Below the pieces are notes generated by a model. The model was not told the DNA's origin. It did not search any database and saw only the letters and a list, made by a program, of their open reading frames with translations. Position numbers and translations under genes: made by a program. From Pseudomonadota bacterium (GTDB lineage: Bacteria > Desulfobacterota > Desulfobacteria > Desulfobacterales > Desulfobacteraceae): DNA of 34,267 nucleotides. Location: assembly GCA_018821715.1 (NCBI GenBank), contig JAHJLN010000298.1, positions 1 to 34,267 of the forward strand, written 5' to 3'. Shown here piece after piece: positions 8,254-17,200 of this stretch. The number at the start of each line of letters is the position of its first letter. The first letter of the stretch is position 1.

Positions 8254-9026
8254 CAGGTTAGATCCTCCTTGCCAAGGTAAGCTTCAATCACTTCAGGATT
8301 GTTCTGTATTTCTTCTGGCGGCCCTTCTGCGATCACTTCACCAAACACCAGTGTTTGAATGTACTGGCAAAGTTCCATCACAAATTTCATCCTGTGCTCG
8401 ATCAAAAAAATGGCAACCTTGAAATCCTGGTGGACCTGTCGGATAATTTTAATCATTTGAACCAGTTCATCCGGGGTCATGCCTGCCGTGGGTTCGTCTA
8501 TGAATAAAATTTTCGGGTTGGTCGCCATGGCCCTTGCCATTTCAACTCTTCTCTGGGCGCCATAGGGCAGGTTTGTCACCAGTTGATCGGCATGCTGCTT
8601 GATATCAAACAATTCAAGCAGGCGATAGGAATTTTCTTGAACTTTTGTTTCCTGGTCACGGCATTTTTTTGTGTTGAAAAATGATCCGATCAATCCATAT
8701 GACAGCTGTGAATAATGGGCCATTTTGATATGGTCCAGCACATTCATGTGGCGCCACAGCGCCAGGTTCTGAAATGTCCTGCCCAATCCTCTGGCAGCAA
8801 TTTCATTGGTTTCAAGCCCTTTGATATTTTTATTCTCAAGGGCAATCGTGCCTTCGGTCGGTGTATAAACGCCTGTAATCAGGTTGAATACCGTAGTTTT
8901 TCCGGCACCGTTGGGCCCGATAAGCCCTGTAATCTGCTGGGGTTCGATATTTAAATTATACTGATTAACCGCTCGAAGCCCCCCAAAATAATGTGTCATA
9001 TTGTTTACGCTGAGCAATGCTGACAT
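8253..9026 (-). CDS. livG: Branched-chain amino acid ABC transporter ATP-binding protein LivG
   Basis: Second ATPase subunit of the HAAT importer. The start is set at ATG 9026 (257 aa), with AAGGAG 7 nt upstream and only 1 nt after the livM stop. An in-frame ATG at 9077 would add 17 residues inside livM and has no comparable ribosome site. Walker A is GLIGPNGAGKTT. The signature is the LivG-type NLPYGAQRRVE, and Walker B is ILFIDEPTAGM, followed by LIEHRM with the switch His. The C-terminal region has the LivG-typical 'GEVIAEGPPEEIQNNPEVIEAYLG' pattern in shortened form. It is the fourth gene of the liv-alr operon. Confidence 0.95.
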   Translation of the reverse strand: MSALLSVNNMTHYFGGLRAVNQYNLNIEPQQITGLIGPNGAGKTTVFNLITGVYTPTEGTIALENKNIKGLETNEIAARGLGRTFQNLALWRHMNVLDHIKMAHYSQLSYGLIGSFFNTKKCRDQETKVQENSYRLLELFDIKQHADQLVTNLPYGAQRRVEMARAMATNPKILFIDEPTAGMTPDELVQMIKIIRQVHQDFKVAIFLIEHRMKFVMELCQYIQTLVFGEVIAEGPPEEIQNNPEVIEAYLGKEDLT

Positions 9027-9027
9027 C

Positions 9028-10302
9028 TTAGACTCCTTGTTCTCTTTTGTGTTTAGACCGTAACAGTCTTTTGGCATTGATCTCTTTAAAGGAAATCAGT
9101 CCATAGGGGCGGAAAATCATGACAAATATTAAAATTAAAGGAATAATGATCCATTTAAAGAGTTCAAGCGGTCTTAAGGCTTCACCCAGAATATTGATAC
9201 TCACAGCTCCGACAATGGAACCGACAATGGAGTTGAGTCCGCCGAAATAAACCATGGCAAGAATCTCGGCAAGACGGTTAATGCTGAACATGCCGGGGTT
9301 GATATAAGCCAGGACATGGGCGAATAATCCACCGGCAATCCCGGCCCAGAAGGCACCGAAGGTAAAGGCTGTCATTTTGGTTTTCCGGGTTTTTACGGTC
9401 ATGGATTCCGAGGCTGCCTCATCATCCCTGACAGCATTCAAGGCTTTTCCCATGATGGAGGTGACAAAATTGTGAATCACCCAGATACATAAAACAGTCC
9501 AGACAAAAATAATGGGCAGGGGCGCATAGTCGGGCTGTCCTCCCATTCCCCTGGCACCGCCGATAAAATCAAGATTTTCCACTGCACTCTTTATGATAAA
9601 CATGAAAGCAAGGGATATAATGGCCAGATAATCCCCCCGGGTCCGAAAAGAGGGAATTGCCACCAACAGCGACCCCAATGCGGCTGCAACCCCGCCTGCT
9701 ATCAGGGCAAAGGGAAAGAGAAAGGGGCCGAAGGCCGGGGGTAAAACAGCAGGGCCAAAGGTTTTATCATCTACAAAAAAATAAAGGGTGATGATGGAGG
9801 ATACATAGGCACCCAGCGCCATGAATCCTGGATGTGAACAGGAAAATTCCCCCTGGTATCCATTGATAACATTTATACTGATGGTTAAAATGATGGAGAT
9901 CAGGGTCAACTTAACCACGAGCACCCTGTAATCATTGATTCCTGCCCATAAATGAAGGACGCCGTAGAAAAAAGTCAGATGAAGAACGGCAGACAGCCAT
10001 AGCGGCATTTTTTCAAGCAGGGCAGCCGCAGGATTGGTGATAAATTGGGTTGTTTTTGCAATTAAAAGAACCGGGATCACAAATACGATGATGTCATAAC
10101 CCATCACCCCGGGTATCATCAACGGATCTTTCAGCATAATCAGCGCGCCGAATAAAACCGGTATTTTGGGCAATCCCAGATAGTAAGAGATATAATCGTA
10201 CCCCCAGAAATACTCAATTAAAACTGCTGCAAGTATTCCCAAAAGCCATCCCAGCATCGGCACTGTGGAAAACATATTTTTAAATTTTCTTGCTATTTCC
10301 AT
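9028..10302 (-). CDS. livM: Branched-chain amino acid ABC transporter permease LivM, with N-terminal extension
   Basis: Inner-membrane permease of the HAAT importer. The conserved permease begins around residue 125, with GYQGEFSCSHPGFMALGAYV in the place of the usual 'G...LG..AFM.IGAY' block. The EAA-like cytoplasmic loop is NAVRDDEAASESM (about 310-322), and further membrane helices follow up to FRPYGL near the C-terminus. About 120 extra N-terminal residues carry three or four hydrophobic segments (about 14-30, 48-56, 68-84, 102-118). At 424 residues it is longer than many bacterial LivM proteins, though some LivM proteins also carry such extensions. The ATG at 10302 has AGGAA 7 nt upstream, 31 nt after the livH stop. 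It forms the membrane channel with LivH. Confidence 0.93.
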   Translation of the reverse strand: MEIARKFKNMFSTVPMLGWLLGILAAVLIEYFWGYDYISYYLGLPKIPVLFGALIMLKDPLMIPGVMGYDIIVFVIPVLLIAKTTQFITNPAAALLEKMPLWLSAVLHLTFFYGVLHLWAGINDYRVLVVKLTLISIILTISINVINGYQGEFSCSHPGFMALGAYVSSIITLYFFVDDKTFGPAVLPPAFGPFLFPFALIAGGVAAALGSLLVAIPSFRTRGDYLAIISLAFMFIIKSAVENLDFIGGARGMGGQPDYAPLPIIFVWTVLCIWVIHNFVTSIMGKALNAVRDDEAASESMTVKTRKTKMTAFTFGAFWAGIAGGLFAHVLAYINPGMFSINRLAEILAMVYFGGLNSIVGSIVGAVSINILGEALRPLELFKWIIIPLILIFVMIFRPYGLISFKEINAKRLLRSKHKREQGV

Positions 10303-10333
10303 GTAACTTTTCCTGTATATATCAGTTAAAGAA

Positions 10334-11269
10334 TTAAAGCCTTAATTTGGTGCTGTGTTCCATTCCAAAAAAGCCCCTCGGTCTGTAAGTCAGAATGAGA
10401 AGAATAATGGAATAAGCGATTAAGTCCCTTAAGGTTGACGGGAAAATCGTGGCAACAAATATTTCGATAAATCCCAAAAGGTATCCGGCAAGTGCGGCCC
10501 CTTTTATGGAGCCCCGTCCACCCAGAATGGCTGCAACAAACGCCTTCCATCCAATAATAACCCCCATGTAGGGGTCCAGTATCGGGTAGGCCTGGCCATA
10601 GAGAATCCCTGCAACTGCAGCAAGACCTGCTCCCACGGCAAAGGTCAAGGGGGCAATGGTGTTGATGGAAACCCCCATCAATGGAACAGCAAGAAAATCA
10701 TAAGACATTGCCCTCATGGCCATTCCCCATTTTGTTTTCTGAATAAAGGCATGAAGGGCAAGCATTAAAAGAAGTGACAGGATAATGATCATCACTTTAA
10801 CATTTGTAAAATAGACCCCGCCGATATTGTAGGCAATTGATTCCATCAATGGGGGAAAACTTAACCTTTTTGCCCCCAGCAGGATTAAAATACCGGTTTC
10901 AAAAATAATGCCGATCATCAGGCCGGTAATGGCTGCAGAGGCACGGGGAGCGGATCTTAAGGGCCTGTATCCTGCCACTTCAACAAAAACGCCGATCCAG
11001 GATGCAAGAAACATGGTGACAACAACCGTGGCGACGAAAATAAGGGGTCCGGGTAAAAAACCTGAAAATAATGCAAGAAAAAGGGTTGCGATTCCAAAGC
11101 CGATATAGGTGCCCACCATAAAAATATCACCATGGGCAAAGTTAAACAGCATTAAAACACCGTATACCATAGAATAGCCAATAGAAATTACAGCGTAGAA
11201 ACTTCCTCTTTGGAGTGCATTAATCAGGTTTTGAATAATAAATTGTACAAAATCCGTTAAAGCTTCCAT
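10334..11269 (-). CDS. livH: Branched-chain amino acid ABC transporter permease LivH
   Basis: Inner-membrane permease that dimerises with LivM. The 311-residue length is typical. The sequence is almost entirely hydrophobic helices. Family hallmarks include SIGYSMVYGVLMLFNFAHGD at about 26-45 (the LivH 'GL.Y.LIYG...INFAHG' block), GYRPLRSAP, MRAMSYDFLAVPLMGV (the EAA-like loop that contacts the ATPases), and the C-terminal TYRPRGFFG. The start at ATG 11269 is supported by AGGAG 7 nt upstream. It is separated from livK by 91 nt that fold into a strong hairpin, likely to make permease expression lower than that of the binding protein. Confidence 0.95.
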   Translation of the reverse strand: MEALTDFVQFIIQNLINALQRGSFYAVISIGYSMVYGVLMLFNFAHGDIFMVGTYIGFGIATLFLALFSGFLPGPLIFVATVVVTMFLASWIGVFVEVAGYRPLRSAPRASAAITGLMIGIIFETGILILLGAKRLSFPPLMESIAYNIGGVYFTNVKVMIIILSLLLMLALHAFIQKTKWGMAMRAMSYDFLAVPLMGVSINTIAPLTFAVGAGLAAVAGILYGQAYPILDPYMGVIIGWKAFVAAILGGRGSIKGAALAGYLLGFIEIFVATIFPSTLRDLIAYSIILLILTYRPRGFFGMEHSTKLRL

Positions 11270-11297
11270 TCACCAACTCCTGTTTTGTTAGTAGACG

Positions 11298-11348
11298 TAT
11301 GGGCTGCTGCACAAGATGTGCAGCAGCCATATTATTCATTAAATAATA
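11298..11348 (-). promoter_or_regulatory. livK-livH intercistronic double hairpin (mRNA processing/attenuation)
   Basis: TATGG-G-CTGCTGCAC (11298-11312) pairs with GTGCAGCAGCCATA (11318-11331) through 14 bp with one bulged G and a 5-nt loop. Immediately beside it, TATTATT (11330-11336) pairs with AATAATA (11342-11348). On the minus strand there is no T-run after the strong stem, so a full rho-independent stop is unlikely. Such hairpins between a binding-protein gene and its permeases commonly protect the upstream mRNA 3' end and lower permease levels. Applying that role here is inference. Confidence 0.6.
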
Positions 11349-11360
11349 CCCTTTGACCGG

Positions 11361-12536
11361 TTAGGGGCAACTGGATTTATAAAATTCATATTCACCATTG
11401 TTATTGATTTTTACAATTACAGCACATTTGATGGGATCACCTTCTTCGGTAAAGGTCATGTTTCCAGTGATGCCGGCAAAGTTTTTGATTTTTGCAAGGG
11501 CATTTCTGACACCTTCCCTGTCTTTTTCAATTTTTCCGGTAATATTTCCATAGTCCTGGATTGCCTGCTGGGCAAGGCGGAGCGCATCCCATGTCAGGGC
11601 TGCAACATCATCGGGTACATAGCCGTAAGTTTTTGTATACCTGTCGATAAAGGCTTTTGTGGCACCTTTTGCACCGGCTGCAGCATAGTGGGATGAAAAG
11701 AACTGTCCAAAACATGCTTCACCGCAAAGCTCTATGGTTTCGGCAGATCCCCAGGAGTCGGATCCCACAATCGGACCTTTCCATCCAAGATCTTTGGCCT
11801 GCCGAACGATTAGCGGAACTTCATTGTAGTATTGGGGGGTAAAAAGAACCTGGGCACCGGATTTAACGATTTTGGTCAATTGGGAAGAAAAATCAGTGTC
11901 TTTTGTTGTAAAGCTTTCATAGGCGGTAACAGAGCCTGGGCCATGTTTTTTTTCCCATGCCTGTTTAAAAACTTCAGCCAGGCCTTTGGGATAGTCAGAG
12001 GCAACGTCATAGAGAACAGCGGCTTTGGTAAATCCAAATTCTTCTGAAATAAAGTTTGATACAACAGGTCCCTGGAACGGGTCAAGAAAACACCCTCGAA
12101 ACACATAGGGTCTGTCAAGGGTGGTGTTGGGGTTTGTGCTCCAGGGGCTGATCATTACTGTCTTGTATTTGTTGGCAACTTCGCCCGCCGGAACAGCCTG
12201 CTTTGAAGATTGAGGACCAATAATGGCAAGGACATCATCCTGGGTGATCATTTTCGTGTTTGCCTTTACTGCGGATTCAGCTTTGGACTCATTGTCTTCA
12301 ATAACAAGTTCAACCTCATACTTTTTACCGCCGACGTCAAGGCCCCCGGCTTTTTCAATGTCGTCAAGCCATAGCATTGCAGCATATTTGGACCCTTCAC
12401 CGACTTTTGGAATGTCACCGGTCATTGGCGCATTGATACCAATTTTAATAATGGTTTTTCTAGCACTGAAAGCAGATGTAGAGAACATCATGGCTAAAAC
12501 AAATGTTACAGTCACTAAACAAGCAATCTTTCGCAT
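11361..12536 (-). CDS. livK: Periplasmic amino acid-binding protein LivK-like
   Basis: Periplasmic binding protein (type I fold, Peripla_BP_6 / Leu-Ile-Val family) that captures the amino acid and delivers it to LivHM. It has a clear signal peptide of about 24 residues ending SAFSA. The mature start IIKIGINAPMTGDIPKVGEG is the family-typical ligand-loop opening. Further family blocks are AIIGPQSSKQAVPAGEVANK, VLYDVASDYPKG and GPIVGSDSW. Two Cys (ELCGEACFG) could form a disulfide. The ATG at 12536 is preceded closely by AAGGAGGT, a very strong ribosome site fitting high expression. It is the first gene of the livKHMGF-alr operon. The true ligand could be Leu/Ile/Val, alanine or another amino acid. 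Confidence 0.93.
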   Translation of the reverse strand: MRKIACLVTVTFVLAMMFSTSAFSARKTIIKIGINAPMTGDIPKVGEGSKYAAMLWLDDIEKAGGLDVGGKKYEVELVIEDNESKAESAVKANTKMITQDDVLAIIGPQSSKQAVPAGEVANKYKTVMISPWSTNPNTTLDRPYVFRGCFLDPFQGPVVSNFISEEFGFTKAAVLYDVASDYPKGLAEVFKQAWEKKHGPGSVTAYESFTTKDTDFSSQLTKIVKSGAQVLFTPQYYNEVPLIVRQAKDLGWKGPIVGSDSWGSAETIELCGEACFGQFFSSHYAAAGAKGATKAFIDRYTKTYGYVPDDVAALTWDALRLAQQAIQDYGNITGKIEKDREGVRNALAKIKNFAGITGNMTFTEEGDPIKCAVIVKINNNGEYEFYKSSCP

Positions 12537-12602
12537 ACTACCTCCTTTAGGTTAAATTTCTTTTACGCCCGCTAATGGAAAATCGCTTCCGGGTTGCATC
12601 TT

Positions 12603-12618
12603 TTCACAAAACGTGCCA
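12603..12618 (-). promoter_or_regulatory. Imperfect sigma54-like promoter upstream of livK
   Basis: The minus strand reads TGGCACGTTTTGTGAA. The -24 half TGGCACG is a perfect match to the sigma54 consensus TGGCACG-N4-TTGC. The -12 half is poor: GTGA replaces TTGC, so only the G of the GC is kept. It lies 67 nt upstream of the livK ATG. A sigma70 reading (TTGACC just upstream, with GAAAAG 17 nt later) is also weak. Context favours sigma54 because the adjacent upstream gene encodes a sigma54 activator. Confidence 0.35.
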
Positions 12619-12688
12619 GAAAGGTCAAGGGGGTTGGATTGTAATAAATCACGTTTAAAATCAATATGTTATGTAATTATTTTGAATC

Positions 12689-12706
12689 AGCCGGCCTGAG
12701 CCGGCT
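12689..12706. repeat. Perfect 7-bp inverted repeat, possible activator site
   Basis: AGCCGGC, a 4-nt spacer CTGA, then GCCGGCT. It is centred about 81 bp upstream of the candidate -24 element of livK, a typical place for a sigma54-activator binding site. As RNA from the upstream activator gene it would make a small GC hairpin, but no T-run follows on the minus strand, so it is a poor terminator. Confidence 0.5.
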
Positions 12707-12805
12707 TAAGATTGTTCATGGGATGGCGTGTCAGTATGACCCGTTTTTATTTTCAGTTTGATAGATAGGCGGGAATATCGGGTATCAATATGATTTTTTT
12801 TACTG

Positions 12806-12835
12806 ATGGGTCAAAATGGCGCATATGGGTCAAAA
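12806..12835. repeat. Two 11-bp direct repeats downstream of the response regulator gene
   Basis: ATGGGTCAAAA occurs at 12806-12816 and again at 12825-12835, a 19-bp period, i.e. nearly two helical turns. A related site in the opposite orientation (AACGGGTCATA on the minus strand) sits near 12731-12743. They lie between the activator stop codon (12845) and the liv operon and might be further regulator binding sites. Confidence 0.5.
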
Positions 12836-12844
12836 CAACCCGAT

Positions 12845-14233
12845 TCATGAAGGGAACTCTGCCTGTGCCTTTAGCTTTCGCTGGAGGGTTTTTCTGCCGA
12901 TCCCCAGTATTTTGGCGGCTTTTGTCCGATTGCCGCCCACAGTTTCAAGTACCTGGCGGATATGGTGTTCTTCAAGACATGACAATGACCAGAGACGTCT
13001 GTCTTCAGGGGGATAGGCAGTGCTCTGCCTTAATGCCTCAGGTTCAATTGAGCTGGTTGACAGAACAGAGGTCTTTTCCATAAGAACTGCTGATGCAATC
13101 ATGTTTTTCAGCTCTCTGACATTTCCTGCAAACGCATGGTTCAGTAAATAATCTTCCATTTCTTTGGACAGGGTTTGGATTTCTTTGTGCGTGGCGGTTG
13201 CATATTCATTTAAAAATAGCCGGGCCAGGGGCAGAATGTCTTCTTTTCTCTCCCGTAACGGCAAGATATCAATATGAAACATGTTCAACCGGTGAAAAAG
13301 ATCTGCCCGGAATCGGCCTTTTTTGATTTCAATTAAAAGATCTTTGTTTGTGGCAACAAGAATTCTGGTATCCACATCAACGGTCCGGGTTGATCCTACC
13401 CTGTAAAATTCTTTTTCCTGTATGACCCTTAGCAGACCGCCTTGAAGAGAGATGTCAAGGTCTGTAATTTCATCCAGAAAAAGGGTTCCGCCACCGGCAG
13501 ATTCAAAAAATCCCTTTTTATCAGCCAGAGCGCCTGTATAAGCCCCTTTCGTGTGGCCGAACAATTCATCCTTAAAAAGGGTTTCACTTACCGCACCCAT
13601 ATTGACCGCCACAAAAGGACCGTCAGAACGGTTGCTTAGGGTATGGATTTTTTTTGCCAGCATTTCCTTGCCTGTCCCGGATTCACCTGTTATCACGACA
13701 GAATAATCAGTGGGGGCCACCATTTCCACCTGGTGCAGGACCCGGGCCATGGCCGGGTCCTGGGCTACCATATCCTTGAATGCATCCGGGTTGGCAAGAT
13801 CGGAAACCGTGCTTTTGCGTTCAAACAAGGAAAGGCCCTGGCGAAGGCAGTACCGCTCCAGGGCTCGCTTTATCAGGATAATTAGCTTTTCATATCGTAC
13901 GGGTTTGGTCAAATAATCATAGGCCCCGATTTTCATGGCAGATACGGCAGAGTCGATATCATTGCTGGCAGTTACAATGACGCATTCTGTATGATAAAAA
14001 GATTTTTTGATCTGCTCTAAAAGCTTGAGGCCGGATAAATGGGGCATGAGAAGGTCCAGGAGTACAAATTTAAATCCATGGGTTTCAATCAGGGACATGA
14101 CCTGGCGGCTGTCCGATACAAGGGCGGGTTCAGGCATGCCGGAACTGACAAGTACTTCCTTGATCGTGAGTAAAAAACCTGTGTCATCATCCACAATCAG
14201 TATTGGGGTCTTTTTTTCAGGGATATGGAGCAT
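12845..14233 (-). CDS. NtrC-family sigma54-dependent response regulator
   Basis: Two-component activator of sigma54 promoters. The start is ATG 14233 (462 aa), 4 nt after the kinase stop, with AAGGAAG upstream. The longer frame to 14407 runs inside the kinase gene and is rejected. The receiver domain (about 9-125) has the acidic pocket D15/D16, phospho-acceptor D60 in FVLLDLLMP, T88 and K110 in YLTKPV. The AAA+ domain has Walker A GESGTGKE (183-190), the sigma54-contact loop GAYTGA (230-235, the usual GAFTGA with Tyr) and Walker B GGTLFLDE. The C-terminal Fis-type helix-turn-helix is GGNRTKAAKILGIGRKTLQR. It almost surely receives phosphate from the adjacent hybrid kinase. The liv-alr operon immediately downstream is the obvious candidate target, by inference. 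Confidence 0.95.
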   Translation of the reverse strand: MLHIPEKKTPILIVDDDTGFLLTIKEVLVSSGMPEPALVSDSRQVMSLIETHGFKFVLLDLLMPHLSGLKLLEQIKKSFYHTECVIVTASNDIDSAVSAMKIGAYDYLTKPVRYEKLIILIKRALERYCLRQGLSLFERKSTVSDLANPDAFKDMVAQDPAMARVLHQVEMVAPTDYSVVITGESGTGKEMLAKKIHTLSNRSDGPFVAVNMGAVSETLFKDELFGHTKGAYTGALADKKGFFESAGGGTLFLDEITDLDISLQGGLLRVIQEKEFYRVGSTRTVDVDTRILVATNKDLLIEIKKGRFRADLFHRLNMFHIDILPLRERKEDILPLARLFLNEYATATHKEIQTLSKEMEDYLLNHAFAGNVRELKNMIASAVLMEKTSVLSTSSIEPEALRQSTAYPPEDRRLWSLSCLEEHHIRQVLETVGGNRTKAAKILGIGRKTLQRKLKAQAEFPS

Positions 14234-14237
14234 GGTC

Positions 14238-17200
14238 TTATCTTCCTTTTTCTGATGATGTCGGCTTTTTGGGCCGGGTATTGAGAAGGTGAAGTACGGT
14301 TTCAAAAACAAGGAGGGTTTCCCTGCCAATTGCAACAGTTTTTTGAAAATCGATTTCTTTGGCAGACTGCTCCAGTTCAAAAGCCTTTTGCCGGCTTGCT
14401 TCTGCAAAAATCCTGGCAGCAGCGCCCTTTAACGTGTGTGCCATCATGAAAACGTCTTTGTTGGATTTTAAAGAAAGCGCTTTTTTTAACGATTCCAGCT
14501 GTGCCGGGGTTTCAGTGGTAAAAATATCAAAAATAGTTTCTAAAAGCTGTTTGTTCCCGCCAAGTGAAGCCAGTGCCTTGTTTGTATCCAGAATAAAAGG
14601 ATCTGTTGTTTCATCAGGATCTATCGGCTCAACCAACCTGTCTGTATCCGGCCGGTATTTTTCTATCATTTTAAATAATTGATGCATGTCAACAGGTTTT
14701 GGAATAAAATCGTCCATGCCGGCCTGTTTGCTTTTTTCTTTGAATTCATCCAGTACATGAGCTGTCATGGCAATGACAGGTATGGATTTATTTTTATCTC
14801 CGCAATCGCCCCTCCTGATAGAATGACAGGCTGACAATCCGTCCAGGCGGGGCATTTCAATATCCATAAACACCATGTCGATGGTGTGGCGCTTTAATTG
14901 CTCAATGGAATCAATCCCGTCAAGAGAGTGGATGATGGTGTGCGGTGTTGTGCTTAAAAATTCCTTAAATACACGGGCATTCATTTTATCATCTTCTACC
15001 AGAAGAAGGGTCAGCCCGTTTCCTGATTCAGGCATCAAAGAGCCCATGACAGGTTCAGGCTCCGGTATGTCAGCAGCCCTTGCGGTTTTAAAGGGTATTT
15101 TTAAGGAAAAAAGACTGCCTTTGCCCGGCGTGCTGTCCACGCTGAGGGTGCCGCCCATAAGCTTTGCCACTTCTCTGCAAATGGTAAGTCCAAGGCCTGC
15201 ACCGCCATATTCCCGTGTAATGGATGTCTGGACCTGGGTAAACCGTTCGAAAATATTTTCAAGGCGGTCCGGTTCTATGCCAATACCGGTATCCTTGATA
15301 GTGAAACAAAGATAAAACATGTTGGATACTTTTTTTTGGGCCTGGGTGACCCTGACCTGGATGTTTCCCTTGCGGGTAAATTTTATGGCATTGGAGATAA
15401 GATTTCCGAGGATCTGCCGCAGTCTGACCGGATCGGAGATGGCGTAATCCGGTGTGTTGGAATCTTTTACCAGACTGAATGCCAACCCTTTTTCCCTGGC
15501 CTGGAATGCCCAGGTAAGCTCAAGGCCTGAAAGCAGCGCGGTTAAATCAAAGGCCTGGGCCTGGATTCTCATTTTTCCGGCTTCAATCGTGGAGAAGTCA
15601 AGGATATCCGTGATCACACCCAAAAGATGGCTGGCAGAATCCTTTACTGTTATCAGATTTTTTTTCTGATGCCGGGTAAGCGGTGTCTGCAGTGTGACAT
15701 TGGTCATCCCCAGAATACCATTAAGGGGGGTTCTGACCTCATGGCTCAAATTTGCTAAAAAATCACTCTTTGTCAGGCTGGCTTTTTCCGCAAGCTCCTT
15801 TGCCTTTTGCATTTGTTCTTGTGCATGAAGACGCTCGGTGATATCCCGGCCGTTAACGACAATGGCCTTTAACGCCTTATTCCGGGTCAAATTGATACAA
15901 TTGGATTCAAAAAAAAGATAGTTCCCATTGGTATGACAGAATCGGTGCACAACTGATTCACTGCTTTCTTTTGTTAAAAGCCTGGCAATCATTTCTTTCC
16001 AGGTCTGTCTTTCAGAAGGGTGAAGCAGGGCAAACACGGATGTTCCCACAAGTGCCTGGTGCCGGTACCCGAGCATGGTGGTAAAAGAGGGGCTCTGGTA
16101 AATAATGCTGCCGTCCGGCAGAAAGGCCTGAATGAGATCGGTTCCATGCTCTGTCAGACATCTGAAGCGTTCTTCACGGCGTTTGAGCTGGCGGTTCCAG
16201 AAAAGGAACAGCCCGAAAACCAGAACAAGCCCAAGTACTGCTTTAAGGATAAGTTCCCGGATATAGGCAACCGTTATCCCGTGTTCAAACCTTACGGAAA
16301 ACCATTTTTGCCGGATAACATCATGCTCCTGCTCAGATATGGAAGCAATTCCCTTATTTAAAATACTGACAAGTTCAGGCCAGTCGTTCCGAACAGCAAA
16401 GGCAAGATTGCTGTCTTCATATTCAGTGGCTGCTGCGACTTTCAGGCTGGTATCATTTTTTTCCTGGAGTTGATATCCGACAACTGCCAAATTGCCCACA
16501 TAGGCATCTGCATTGCCCATTGTTACTGATTTTAATCCATCAGCAGCAGAAGTAACCGGTAAAATGATGATTTTGGGATGATCTTTTTTAATGCGCTCTT
16601 TTATGGCATATTGATCAACAATGGCAACCGTTTTACCGTAAAGATCTCTTAACCCGCCGATCAACTGTGCCTGGCGTTTGTTGACAATCACCCATGGGAA
16701 AGACAGGTAGGGACGGGTATCAGTGGTAAAAGGGGATTTGGCTTCAAAAGAAATGGCTGACGGCAGGACATCAATTTTTCTTGTCAAGGGGTCCAGTTCC
16801 CGGGTGATCTTAGACAGATCAACGACCCTCTCCACGATCATGTTAACCCCCAGACGCTGATTTAACAAAGTCACATAATCAGATACCATGCCCATATAGG
16901 TATCGGCTCCCTCTATAAATTCAAAGGGCGGCCATCCGGGATTAACGCCAAGCCTGATTTTTTGACCGGACTGGTGATGACGGGTCATCCATTTTTTTTC
17001 AGCAGGAGTAAGAAAAATCTGCTCATTGTGAGGCGCAAAGATCCGGATATTCTTTTCACCTATCCATCGTTTTTCAATATTTACCCTTTCTATTGTGGAA
17101 ATGGCCTCAAATCCATTTTCGATTGTCCAGATTAAATCCGGGTTATGGGTACGAACGGCAGCACCGACATTCTGGCTTACCAGGGGGGCCTGGCGACTGG

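Noticed and set aside
12689..12706. Rho-independent terminator of the response regulator gene
   Set aside because: The stem is good but no T-run follows on the minus strand; kept only as an inverted repeat and possible activator site.
14234..14407. N-terminal 58-residue extension of the response regulator
   Set aside because: Lies inside the kinase gene and precedes a normal receiver start (MLHIPEKKTPILIVDDD) with its own ribosome site.
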